The notes beneath the pieces were generated by a model that was not told where the DNA came from, did no database searches, and was given only the letters and a program-made list of their open reading frames with translations. A stretch of 64,000 nucleotides of DNA from Corallium rubrum (lineage: Eukaryota > Cnidaria > Anthozoa > Scleralcyonacea > Coralliidae): assembly GCA_964035015.1 (NCBI GenBank), contig OZ035998.1, forward strand, positions 39,650,559 through 39,714,558. The letters are read 5' to 3'. Below, in pieces: positions 1 to 39,342 of the stretch. A program made the position numbers and the translations under genes. The stretch's first letter is position 1. Every line of letters starts with the position of its first letter.

Positions 1-714
1 ATATCCCCTGTCTCCGAAATGTTTTGGTGCGAAACTTTGTCGGAAATATAGAATTTAACGACTAACTGCATGAAGATATATCCCAATACGGCTGTTGAGC
101 CGGACACCGCGGGTCTAAAGTATACCCCTGAATCGTCTGCAGGTTTGTGCCATTTTGGAAACTTATACCGTTAGATAGAGCGTTAAATTCTGTACAACAA
201 ATGTGAATTAGAAAAAATCATAGAATAGCAACGGAGAAAAATCTATTTGAACTGAGATGAGCGCCAAATATCAAATGGCAATTATCGGGTCAAACGCAAT
301 CATATTTAATGCAATTTAAAGTATCCCTGAATCGTCTGTAGGTTTGTGCCATTCACGAAACTCCTACAGTTAGATAGAACGTTAAGTTATGTACAAGATA
401 TCTGAATTTGAAAAAAATCGTATAGAATAGAACCCTGAGAATCGTAGTATTTTAATCCAAAACTTTGCCGCTTCGGAGGACTTCGTGATATGGCGGACAA
501 AATATTGTAAACACGATCGGATTAAAAATACTTGTTTCCATCGTTCAAACTGACAGCTCGTAGGTGACGCCAAAAGATTCTGAGCTTTGATTGGCCTGAT
601 TTAATCATCGCGCATTGGTTATAGTTACACAACAGCACACACTACAGGTCAGTGGTTACACAAAAAAGTTAACAGGACACACATACACACATACACATAC
701 ACACATACACACAC

Positions 715-782
<68 letters not shown>

Positions 783-1147
783 CACGATAGCAACATATCT
801 GCTGCGCAGATACAAAAACCGCGCAGGAGGGCTTTATCGGATATAAAACGAGGCGATAGCCGAGTGTTTTTGAGTCGATAAAGCCCGTACTGCAAGGTTT
901 TTAAATGACTTCTAAAATTGATCACTTCATACGTTTATTGGCGTACTAATTTTGAAAATTAAACTTATCTCAGCCAATAAAACCCAGCGAGAAACTTAGA
1001 GCGAGTCTATATCACATATATAGATCCGATACCCTTATGATTTTTCTTTGTGTTTTCCTCATGAGTTATTAATGAATTTTAGGAATAATTATTAATGAAT
1101 TATATATATATATGCAGATAAAAACGTTTTGTTTTATTCATTTCCAG
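1..1147. other. Left flank, probably intron of the M13 gene
   Basis: No exon was recognised here. A stretch at about 120-240 is repeated, diverged, at about 321-440 (both contain ctgaatcgtctg and ggtttgtgccatt), a two-copy tandem duplication of roughly 200-bp period. A hairpin at about 826-890 contains ggctttatcg facing cgataaagcc. A short TA run lies at 1099-1112. Confidence 0.6.
677..781. repeat. (CA)n microsatellite
   Basis: Nearly pure CA dinucleotides with scattered CATA interruptions at the left end. Open frames through it on both strands are artefacts of the repeat. Confidence 0.97.
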
Positions 1148-29419
<28,272 letters not shown>

Positions 29420-30807
29420 CATGGTTTTGTCTACAGTGTAGTTTATACAACACAATCTTTTTATAGTGTCATTTGGTCCAAATGAGAGGATTTATAGATT
29501 AAATATGTGCGTGAGAACATGACGTTTTAAAATCTACCAATGTTCAACATTAAATGTTTGACAACAAACTTACCTAGACTTAGCTAGAGTACTTTCGTTC
29601 TTATTGAAATTTTTTGCTAACTAAAGATGTTTTGTTTAGTAAAGCAACAACAGTTATTTTTGTATTGTGTTTCACAATTTCCCATTTGTTTATTAAAAGA
29701 TGTTCGTCTTGGAATCGTCATGCAGAATTTTGTCCAAATTCAGCGAGACACTTCTTGTAAGTTCTTTTTGTGTCTGTATATAAAACGCAACACTTATTTG
29801 TACTAACTGACCTCATTATTCATGCTAAAAAAACTCACAGTGGAACAAGTTGAGTTTTCCAAAGTTAAAGTTTTTTGTTTTTACTTTTCCGACTACAACT
29901 TTCTGTTATTAACACAGTATTTATGACATAAAGTCGGAGTTTGTTAAACTACCTATCAGACGAAAATTAATTCTGGCTTATTTGAAAGTGTTCTTTGGTT
30001 TGATAATAGCAAGGACATAGACCACTTTCATAATAGCGACTAATTTGAAATTTTGAATATTCTTCTATGTTCATTTTAATAATAAGCTTTTCTAGCCTCG
30101 TTTGTGTGTCTGCAATTCAAAAACATCTTTGCTTCATAACGAGGCCAAAAAGCTCATTTAAGATGAGCATAAAAGAATATTTCAAGTGTCGGCCATTGTG
30201 AAAGTAGTCCATGTAACTTTAGATTCTCCACGATAAGTCATATCCCGTGATCAAACAAACTAAAATATCAACAACAAAGCAAGGAAATGAAAAAGTGCAA
30301 AAGGTGTTACTCTGTCATTTTAAATATTCTTTCAAATAAGACAGATTTAATTTTCGTTTTATTTTGCTAGCTACATGTATTGTCAAAACCCATGAAGATT
30401 GACCGCTCATATTTCATTATTTAAATTGTCATAAAAAATAATTGAATTGCCCATCAACAAATAAAGGGTTGTTGTAAACGTCTACAAATTGAGATCCCTA
30501 TATACTCTGTGATTGGATGGTCTATAATTGCCATGATATAATATTTCATTGATTCATTGGCAAACCGCGGAGCTGACAGCTATAAGTTCTAGAATCTAGA
30601 ATCTAGATGTTGAGTTTACGGAGGGTGAAAACACCTCAAAACACAGGAATGACCAACTTCAACAACTCTACTCACCTGTGTCCAACTCGCGAGAATGGGG
30701 TCATGCACTAACTTGGCTTCCCTTATCCAATCACTGTGATCCAATCCTTGACGCTCAAACGAAGAAAAATTTATGGACGACTCGCAGTCAACCTGAGATA
30801 CTATTGC
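29420..30807. other. Downstream of the M13 gene, 3' UTR and beyond
   Basis: AT-rich sequence following the M13 stop. No convincing polyadenylation signal close to the stop could be assigned; an aataaa lies near 30462. No repeat or gene recognised. Confidence 0.4.
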
Positions 30808-30953
30808 TGGGTTGCAGGTTACGTCATGGCGGCCATGTTGGTTGGTAGGTGCAAAAGAATATTATTAGATGGAATAGATGCTATTGTACCTACCAACCAA
30901 CATGGCTGCTGTGTCTTTGTCCTCTAAATTTCAGGGGATTGATTGCAACCCAC
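30808..30953. repeat. Hairpin-forming inverted repeat
   Basis: Arms at 30828-30854 (gccatgttggttggtaggt core) and 30884-30909 (acctaccaaccaacatggc core) pair over about 24 of 26 bases across a loop of about 29 bases. Outer short arms gggttgca and tgcaaccc near 30810 and 30943 suggest a small MITE. Confidence 0.7.
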
Positions 30954-32667
30954 CAATAAGGACTTTAAGATGCTGGAGGACGACGAAGCACTGACCTCTA
31001 TGACTATATGACTGGATTGCGTGATCCTATTACTTTTGAGTTGGGAAAAGTGTGACCATTTTCAATTTCAAAATGCCGGCATTTATAGGTCCTTCTGGTC
31101 GCTGACCGATACGCAAGGACCGGACTGTTGAAACTTGTCGTTGCTCGTTATAGGTATAGTCCGGTAAACGCAGAGATTTCCATCGTTCTGTCTATTTTCC
31201 CGTCCTTAAAACACGAAAGCCGGACGATAAACTACCAGACGGTCCAGACTGGGATAGTGGAAGACCGTCAAAATCCGTCAGTCAGAAGCCCTTCGTCTTC
31301 TAAAATGATGACTTTATCGAGTTATAACGACACTTGGAAAAGGTTAATTGATTAAAGACACTCTAAGGAGAACTCGGCTACGCCTCGCTTCTTTACGATT
31401 TTCTCGTGTGCTTCATCGCTTGCCCTTCTTACAGTAATAGAGCTGGCGACATAAAACAAAATGTTTGTAGAACTTCCATATATTAATTGTTTATTTTATT
31501 GCTGATTATTTGTGCCGCGTACACCCGCGACATCTACAACCCTACAGCAATAATTGTCTAGTAATTAATTGTGTTGTAGTTCAGAGCTACAATAAGACTA
31601 CTTATCATGAAAATGGTAAATGTCCCGAGTCGCTCAGCAAAAACGTAAACTGATATTTTGTTTATACAAACTCGAAATCATGTTCTACTGATATTCCTAT
31701 TTGGTCAAACAATTAATTCAGTACGCCTTTTCAGTCTTGGTTCCACAATTAACAATGACCAATTGCTGCCACAGTGAGCAAGCCTGAAGCGAGCGAGCAA
31801 TGCAACAGGCCTAAATAACGTAGTAGGGCTTTTTTCAAATCTTTCATTAGCGCATTGCATTGTGGTTGAAAATGAAACTGACCACAATGCAATGTGTTTA
31901 TTAAACTTAATCGTCGAACTTTAGCCAATTTCAATTGTGGGAAGTTGAACTTCATTAATTTTTACTTTGGTGAAACATTGCCATGTGCATTAATCCCATC
32001 CATTTATTACCTCGGTGAGTTATATCTTGACAGCACTGCAAGTTCAGGGGGCCGTTCTGGGTATGTGCAAGCTGACCTGAGAAGTGACTCACTTTTGGGG
32101 GAAATGGTTGGTAAATTGGTATAGGCCATGCAGTTAAAACCAAATTGGTCGGTAAATTTAGGATTTAAAACCTTAAAATATATAAACCTGCCTGGGTTTC
32201 ATTGGTAAATCATGGTTTTTGCTAGTTAATTTTGCTCCCCCCCCCCCCCATCAAAATGTCCTTGGCACACCACTACACAAGACTATTATCGATGAATGTT
32301 CGTTTTTCCTTTGGTTAATTATTATCAAAGTCTTGTTACTTCTTCAAGGTGACAAAAGTCACTTACTGTGGAAATTTTTTAAATCTCATACTTTCTAGAA
32401 TTCTATTTTATTTTATTCTACTTATGCTAACTTAATTTTGACAATTTAGCACTATATAGTAACAAATTGACAAGAAGTTGTAATAATAACATAGACATGC
32501 TAAAATGCATAACTGCATTGTTAAATAAATAAAACAAGTAGTATAAAATACTTATCTTCACAGAAAGACCTGACTAAACTGTTTAGACGAAGATGAAGCC
32601 TATGCTATATATTACCTATACTAACATAGCTCTTGAATAATTTTGCCTACTATATCATTAACACCTA
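30954..32667. other. Intergenic, no recognised gene
   Basis: Short open frames only (for example 31894-32124), with no family resemblance. A C-run sits near 32237-32250. Confidence 0.4.
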
Positions 32668-32872
32668 ATCGCACAAGTTCTCGTAAATTAATGTTTAATT
32701 TCACAAGTGTTTACAAAATCTTGCAAATTACATTTGAAAACACTCGTGAAACTAAACCTTAATTTGCCTCGGCCCCATGCGATTTCCCATAAGTTGCAAT
32801 TGGTCATGGTTTCGAGTGCAATTTGGAAAAAAAAAACATGCATGCACGAGTGAGTTTTTCAAAGACTATGCG
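32668..32872. repeat. Small palindrome plus fragment of the 16051-16214 MITE
   Basis: About 32668-32790 is an imperfect palindrome (aatcgcac ... tgcgattt; tttcacaagtgttt facing aaacactcgtgaaa). 32803-32872 matches the left arm of the MITE in intron 10 (catggtttcgagtgcaattt, then cacgagtgagtttttcaaag). Confidence 0.65.
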
Positions 32873-33539
32873 GTACTTCCTACCACTACTCAAGAAAATT
32901 TACTTAAACACTAAGAATCTTCTAGTTTTCTTGCAGGCGCTTTACTTGACAATAATAAGGATTATTATATGGCAGCAGCGCTGAGCGGTCCGAATACGGA
33001 AATCCTGTAATTTGATTGGTTCATAAGCGGTCGGATATTTCCCGTATCCGCCCGCTCAGAGCGGAAGCTGCCGTTCGGGACCGTAAGTTAATTTTATAAA
33101 CAAAATGGCAGTCATGTCAGTATATCGGCAACAAGATGGATTATAATTTTAGAACTACTCATTGTTGAAATATATCGTGCAGGTATGTTGTTAGAAATTT
33201 TATAAGCTTTCATTTGATGTATAGTTCGAGTTTCCACGTTTTGTGAACGTTTTTAAAATGTCCAAAACGTTCGTAACATTGTTCGTAATAATATAACATT
33301 TACTTCTCACAAGTATTAGAATTTCGGATGATTTTTTATTCAACTACTTAACGTACGATCTTGAGCAATATGTCAAACAAAAGCAATTGAAAAATACTAT
33401 TTGGGGTAGAAAGTTCAGGATTCTAACTCAACGGAAAGTACTTTAAAAATGGGAAAATGTCTGCCATTTTCGTTTAGTTCGCAAGAAAGATAGATCGAAT
33501 TTTCACAGAACGTTCACAACATTTATGGCCATATAATAA

Positions 33540-33699
33540 ACTACTTATTGACCTCGCTTGTTCGGTCTGTACTAGTGAAATATCGGACCTCTGTTTTTTG
33601 CACAGACCTCAACTCGCTGCGCTCGTCTCGGTCCGTACTAAAAAAACATCGGTCCGATATTTTACTAGTACAGACCTCACGCTCGGTCAATAAGTAGTT
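33540..33699. mobile_element. Palindromic MITE
   Basis: Arms actacttattgacctcgc and gctcggtcaataagtagt; inner arms ggtctgtactagtgaaatat and atattttactagtacagacc; a further internal pair around cacagacctcaactcg. About 160 bp. The gap between 32873 and 33539 shows nothing recognised. Confidence 0.75.
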
Positions 33700-34119
33700 A
33701 ATAATTAGCTTCAAATTTGAACCAGTGAACTCTATATATACCAACACCACTGCCAAACGTTTTGCGCATATGTGACGTCCAAGCTCGGAAAAAGAGCGGG
33801 AAAACACTGAAATATTTGTACTGGCCCGAGAGTCCGACACAAAAGTTAAAATTATAAGCATACTATGAAAAAGAGATCTATATAAGGTAGGTAATTTGTG
33901 CATGGCTTCCTTGTCAATATTGTAACATATTCTGAATTTACCCCTGAATTTAACCCGTAATTTTCTTTACCCTTTTTATAAAACACAAATGAATAGTCGA
34001 ATCTTACTTAGTCTTCACTGTCTTCTGCAATGTTTACTCAGCGAATTCACGCGTGCGCAAACGTTTGGCAGCGGTGTTATATATGGAAGGCCGACTCCAT
34101 TCAATTACAGTCTGGACGA

Positions 34120-36117
34120 ATAAGTGAGGCAAAAAATGGCGGACATGGGGAATTTTTGTACGTCAGTTGCAGGCCGTACGCGGTCAACTTGGATGTCAGT
34201 CTTAGTCTTTTTTCTCGCGGCCGATGCTGCCTCCTCCGCAGGTCCTCGTTGCAGGCAGCGGCCGATGCACGTTTGTCGAGCTGTGCCCCCCCTTTTTTGG
34301 GGGGGGGGGGGGCAGAATATGTTTGCCCCCCACCCCACCCTTTTTTTTAACAAGGCCAGTAATAAAGTTATGATTAACAAAATCACTAACCCCAGCTAAC
34401 CCACGACTTTTAATAAAGATATAATAAAGAAATTTGAATGTAGATATTCAATGTCCAGAAAAGTGTTGTCTTTTGAGTATTTTATGACGTTTTTGGACCT
34501 TTAGAATTCTATAAATCCTTGTCCTAAAATGCAGGAAATGGAATTTCAGAGCTAGATTTCAAAATTTCCCGGGGGAGCATGCCCCTGGATCCCCCTAAAA
34601 ATGTTGGGCCCCCCACTTTTACGAAAGAGCAATGAACCGAAAGCCAAGTTCTTAACAAATATATACTGGTGGCAATTTTGGAGGGATCGAGCGGTTTTTC
34701 TGGATTTTACGGAGCTTCAAATGAAGGCATCCGAACTATTAGAGAGCTTAAACAAATACAACGCGAACGTCAAGGTCAACGTCCTTAATACAATAGAATT
34801 TTCTTCACACAACAAAGGAGATAAATAATTTTTAGTCCCAACGCCGTTCTAGTTCTACATACATTCTTTTCACGTCTTTAAGGCGGTTTTCCACTAGGCG
34901 AGAAATGTCGCGCGAAGCCACATTTTCTTTTGTCTCGCAAGCACTCGAGTGGAACTAATTAGCCAAGACAAAAGAAAAATGTTGAGTCGGTCGACAAATG
35001 TCGCCTAGTGGAAAACCGCCTTTAAGCCTGGTTTTCATATGTCGCCGATCGTCGGCGATTTGTGATTTAGATGCATGTTAAAACGGGAAGTGCAGCAGCA
35101 TGTTAAGTAATAAAGAACAATGCACAAAAGCAGTGCTTTTATTCTTTTACTTAACATGCATCGAAATCATGGGTCGGCGACGATCGGCGACATATGAGAA
35201 CCAGGCTTAAAGGCAGTTTTCCACTAGGCGAAAAATGTCGCGCGAAGCGAAGATCTTCGGCGTGAATTTCAAAAGTGCTCGGTGCCATACACCTATACAA
35301 GTCAGTGGGTGGTGCCGGCGCCAGCGTGAGTCTTGACCTCCCTTGGCGCAGCACCTGAACACGTGGCTTTTCTTCGGCGCGGGGTTGACATGGAATGCAC
35401 CCAGGCTCGAGTGGAACTAATTAGCCAAACAAAAGAAAAATATCGAGTCGGTCGACAAATGTCGCCTAGTGGAAAACCGCGTTAAGGACAACAATTATTG
35501 TTGATTACCCCATGAAACGGCGATCTCCGTAGTTAAGTTTGACTTCAAAATATGCAACGAAATTCTTTAGGACTAGCTCTATAAGGTTTTGGATGTCGAA
35601 AAACATACTTTAAGTATTCAATACTACGTAGATCTATGTACTAGGAAATGATTCGTGGCTTCTGCCAGATACTGAACTTTACATTGCCGTCGTCGTCCTA
35701 GCTGGCTTAAGTTTCCGGTCCTATATTCTCTGTCAATCAGGTATAAAACGGTTAATTGACCGTGAGTGGGACTCACCGAAATATATAGCTAAAACCCGAC
35801 TCGGAAAGTCACAACCATCAGCAAATACAAAGCAGAAACAAAAATATAAGAACAACATACGCAGTCCATCCCCCAAAGCAGGGGCTCTGGACTGTTCTAC
35901 ATGAGGACACCTACAATATTTTAGCAAATTTTAAACAAATCGATAATTATGGCATTCTGCGAGACGCAGGACATGCACCTACAACTTTGAAAAGCTTCCA
36001 GAGCCTCTGCCCCAAAGCAAATGATAACACTGCTCCCGAGAGGGTGTACGTTTGGGCAGACTGACATCCAAGATGACCGCCAAAAATCCCCCATTGCCGC
36101 CATGTTTTGCCTCACTT
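34120..36117. mobile_element. Long diverged inverted repeat hosting a MITE chain
   Basis: 34124-34205 (gtgaggcaaaaaatggcgga ... cttggatgtcagtc) is the diverged inverse of 36050-36117 (gactgacatccaagatg ... gccatgttttgcctcac), so this may be an older element of about 2 kb. A GC-rich stretch near 34281-34340 (C-run, G-run, C-run) and aaaatttcccgggggagcat near 34560 resemble the end of the outer element at 55980. No transposase seen. Confidence 0.5.
34878..35485. mobile_element. Chain of three MITEs sharing TTAA junctions
   Basis: TTAA sites at 34878, 35022, 35207 and 35482 separate three elements. The first (34882-35021) and third (35211-35481) have gg(c/a)ggttttccactaggcg-type ends of the family seen at 18964-19111. 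The middle one (35026-35206) has ends gcctggttttcatatgtcgc and gcgacatatgagaaccaggc. The third is longer because a GC-rich segment of about 130 bp (around 35262-35400) sits inside it. Confidence 0.85.
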
Positions 36118-36490
36118 TTTTAATGGCTGTCAGCCTGAGTTCACTGATTTGAACGAAATGTTTTCTTTATTCCAAATGTTGGCCACCATCTTTGTTTATT
36201 TCGTGCAGGAAGAGCCTGTGTGAGAATGGTAAATGTCATCCGCCAAAATCATGCTGTAGAACGTGATTGGCTCTTCAATTTTTATTGTTTTTGATTGGTT
36301 CATTGGCTTGAAAAATTTGCACTATTTTCCTTTTTTCTGCACTGTAACTTAAACTGTGCATGCACTGCTCTTAGCCAATCAAAATTGAGAAATTTTTTCA
36401 TGTATATTATTATGTCCAGAAGATGTCGAAGTACATTTATCTTAATAGTGTAACAAAAGTAGCGTGCCGCGTAGACAGTGTAGAAACAAC

Positions 36491-36661
36491 AATCGAAATA
36501 TAGTAAGGTTAGATATACTGCTGAAACAGAGAACGTAGGAGTCTAACGTTTCGAGCGAAGGCCCTTCGTCAGAGAGAAACGTTTCTCTCTGACGAAGGCC
36601 CTTCGCTCGAAACGTTACGTTCTCTGTTTCGGCAGTATATCTAACCTTACTATATTTCGAT
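36491..36661. mobile_element. Intact palindromic element with CGAAGGCCCTTCG core
   Basis: Arms aatcgaaatatagtaaggtt and aaccttactatatttcgat, inner arms tctctgacgaaggcccttcg in both orientations. About 171 bp folding as one hairpin. A second copy, split by a retrotransposon, lies at 60253-60338 plus 62472-62503. Confidence 0.8.
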
Positions 36662-37794
36662 ACATGTATCTTATCACGGTCGGTGCTCGGCAACATTCCG
36701 ATTTTCCTCGCTCTATCCGCTGTACCTGTTGCTTTCTTTTTGGAAACACAGGCAAAAGTTCGTAATAGTTTACTCCTTCAATAGTTTAAATTACCTTATT
36801 ATACGAAATTAACGATGCACTAAATTATCGTGACTTAATGTAGGACTTTTAAAATCTATTTATAGTAACGCGAATCTGGTCTCCATGGTAAACACCGTTA
36901 ATTAAATTAACGCGATTTGGAAAAATAAAAACAAAACTCAACAGCAATTCTATACGAATTTACATTGTTACATCAAAATGTTATGGTAATGACTACCGGT
37001 AATGTCTTTAGGCATATGGGTCTAAAGATGGGGCAAATCCAGTACTTCTATTAAATGCATGATGGAGAGATTATTGAATCCGATAGTGATAGTGACGGCC
37101 GTGAAGAGGACAACTGATATTTTTTCTTACCGACCTTGGTATACTGTATTTTTGTTGAAGAGAGTTGGTTTTATTAAAACAAATCAAGGACTTGAAATTT
37201 ACGATGACACAAATTAATGTAAATTAAATTAACGCGAAATTTTAAAATTCGCGTTAATTTAGTACAACGTTAATTTCCTATATTAATTAAATTACGAAAA
37301 GATGCCCTCTTTATTAGCCAATCATATTCAAGTAATTTTGCCCTGTATAAACCGTGAAACACGTGGCAAAATCGGAAGCTTCATGTCTCGCTTGAATACG
37401 CTCAAATGATAGTATCATAATAGAACATGAAGGACTGAAATAATATATTCGTCAGTACAAACACAATACTTATCTTGATAGCAATACTTGGCCAAACTCT
37501 CAAAATTCCTTTCGGACAAACCATGTTTATAAATTTTCACACTTCCATGCTCATAGGGATAATAGAGGGTATAGGCGAGGACTCCAGGCGGTAAAGTCGT
37601 TATCCCTCACGAGCGTCGAAAAACCTCTGGCACCCAGGGTAACGAACGCACAATATTTTGGGCTCGCTTTTATGAAAGTTGCCTATCTAACCATGCCTTA
37701 TTCAAGATGGCTGCTTACTCAAATCTATGATCCCGTGATGTGCATTGTGTCAGAAACAACTCCACAATTTTTCGATGACATGATGCCGACTGAC
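36662..37794. other. Intergenic, no recognised gene
   Basis: AT-rich; ttaacgcga motifs recur (36908, 37228, inverse near 37250). A short acidic frame near 37065-37118 (ESDSDSDGREEDN then stop) could be the C-terminus of a lost transposase but nothing upstream supports it. Confidence 0.35.
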
Positions 37795-38987
37795 TATAGC
37801 AGGGGCGGATCTAGACTGTATCAACTGTATCGTATGATACAGTCAGATTTTCACTTAATAATTAAATTAAATTAAATTAAAACAAATTAAAAATCGAATA
37901 ATTACAATTCGGAAGTAGCTTTTTCAAAGTTCAGCAACATCATTTTCAAATTCTTTGATGTTAATGTACGCAATTTTTCAAAGCTTAAAATCAGTTCTGT
38001 TCCACGACCAGCGAGACGAACTCGCACAGGAAATTCTCGGTAGCCCGCAAAAATTGCCCGTAAGTGCACCCCCACCAGCCTGCGTTTCCTTGCCAGTGAA
38101 GCATCGCGCAAAAGGCGCTCTCGTCTCGATTCTTTAATGGCGATGTGTTACCGATGAGGTTACGATTGATACAGTTGTGCTAAATATAGTAACTGTAGCG
38201 ACTGTATCTGATACAGTTGACTGTATCAAACCAATCAAAATGCTTGATTTTGGTCACGTTTTGCTACAGTTTCCACACTTCCGATACAGTTGACTGTATC
38301 GGAGCAGTCTCCGACGATCTAAATATGATTACGGCGTGATGTGATTTAGTTTATGCAACTTTGCGAGCGGCAAGCGCCTCTAACTCACAAGCTCCTCTAA
38401 CAGTGTTCTACAACAGCTGTTGTGTGTCTTGGATAATGGAAGTTATTCTCCGGAGGAAAAGGCGAGTAGATTACTCCCTCTTAAGCGTATTGTGAGAAGT
38501 GTCTTACAGCCGAATTTGCTGTGTCTAATTTTGCGAAGCTACAGTTCCCTCGCCGCCAGGAATCGCGCTCTTCAAATCAGCACCCAGTGAGGTATGAAGT
38601 TCGTGAATAATAAATATCTTAGCTACTATAAATATTATGCACCAAATTTGGAGTATGCTAAATTGCTAATGAGAGTGACTGAGACTGTCCTTGACTTGTG
38701 TATATTTATTTACATTAAAATGAAGACTTACTCGAGTCGGCGTAAAGCCAAGTCTGAGTGGGCAGTTGCTGTTCTGATATGCTTTTGAAAATATCATTAA
38801 TTTAGTTCATGAACCTCTCTGTATACTAGTGTCTGTGTCATCATCGTTTTGATCACAATGGCATTAACACATTTAGAATGTGCAATTCTGAGTATAATAT
38901 TACAACGTCCAGGTAGCCCACGCATTTAGAATGGGAATATAACTATTATTTATAAAAGTAGATGTCGTCTGGGCTTGTTATAGCCTA

Positions 38988-38995
38988 ATTAATTT
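38988..38995. repeat. Left 8-bp target-site duplication
   Basis: attaattt directly before the left terminal inverted repeat; identical to 55717-55724. Confidence 0.88.
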
Positions 38996-39342
38996 AACCC
39001 CGTGAAGTTAGCTGCCAATTCGCCAGCTGCCAATTCACTGCCAATTAAGATAGCTGCCAATTCAATTTCGCGATGACGCTTCCAGGGGGGAGCGCTCGAG
39101 CAGCAGTCGGCTTCGCAGAATAATCGGTTTCGCCGGTCTTTTAACTTGTTCAATCCAACTTTAACAAAAAATAATAACTCACAATCGATAATTTAAGACA
39201 TTTACGTGCATATAAACAATACTTCTTCAAGTAAACTTATGTTTTAAGATTGCTAGACTTTAATATATTCTCCTTCGAATTAATAACAAACTATTAGTCT
39301 GACAGCCGAGCAGTAATTTGTCGCTACAATGTTTTCTGATAG
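38996..39342 (+). repeat. Left terminal inverted repeat of the satellite element
   Basis: About 345 bp matching the reverse complement of 55374-55716. The outermost 65 bp hold four spaced copies of (g)ctgccaattc, which look like subterminal transposase-binding repeats. Further in are a GC-rich segment (gggggagcgctcgagcagca) and an AT-rich segment. Confidence 0.88.

Noticed and set aside
36570-36620. Hammerhead-ribozyme-like core CTGACGA...GAAAC in the CGAAGGCCCTTCG palindrome
   Set aside because: The bases that should form stem II do not pair properly, and the sequence is better explained as a DNA palindrome.
37065-37118. Acidic C-terminal-like frame ESDSDSDGREEDN
   Set aside because: Too short, with no upstream coding sequence in frame.
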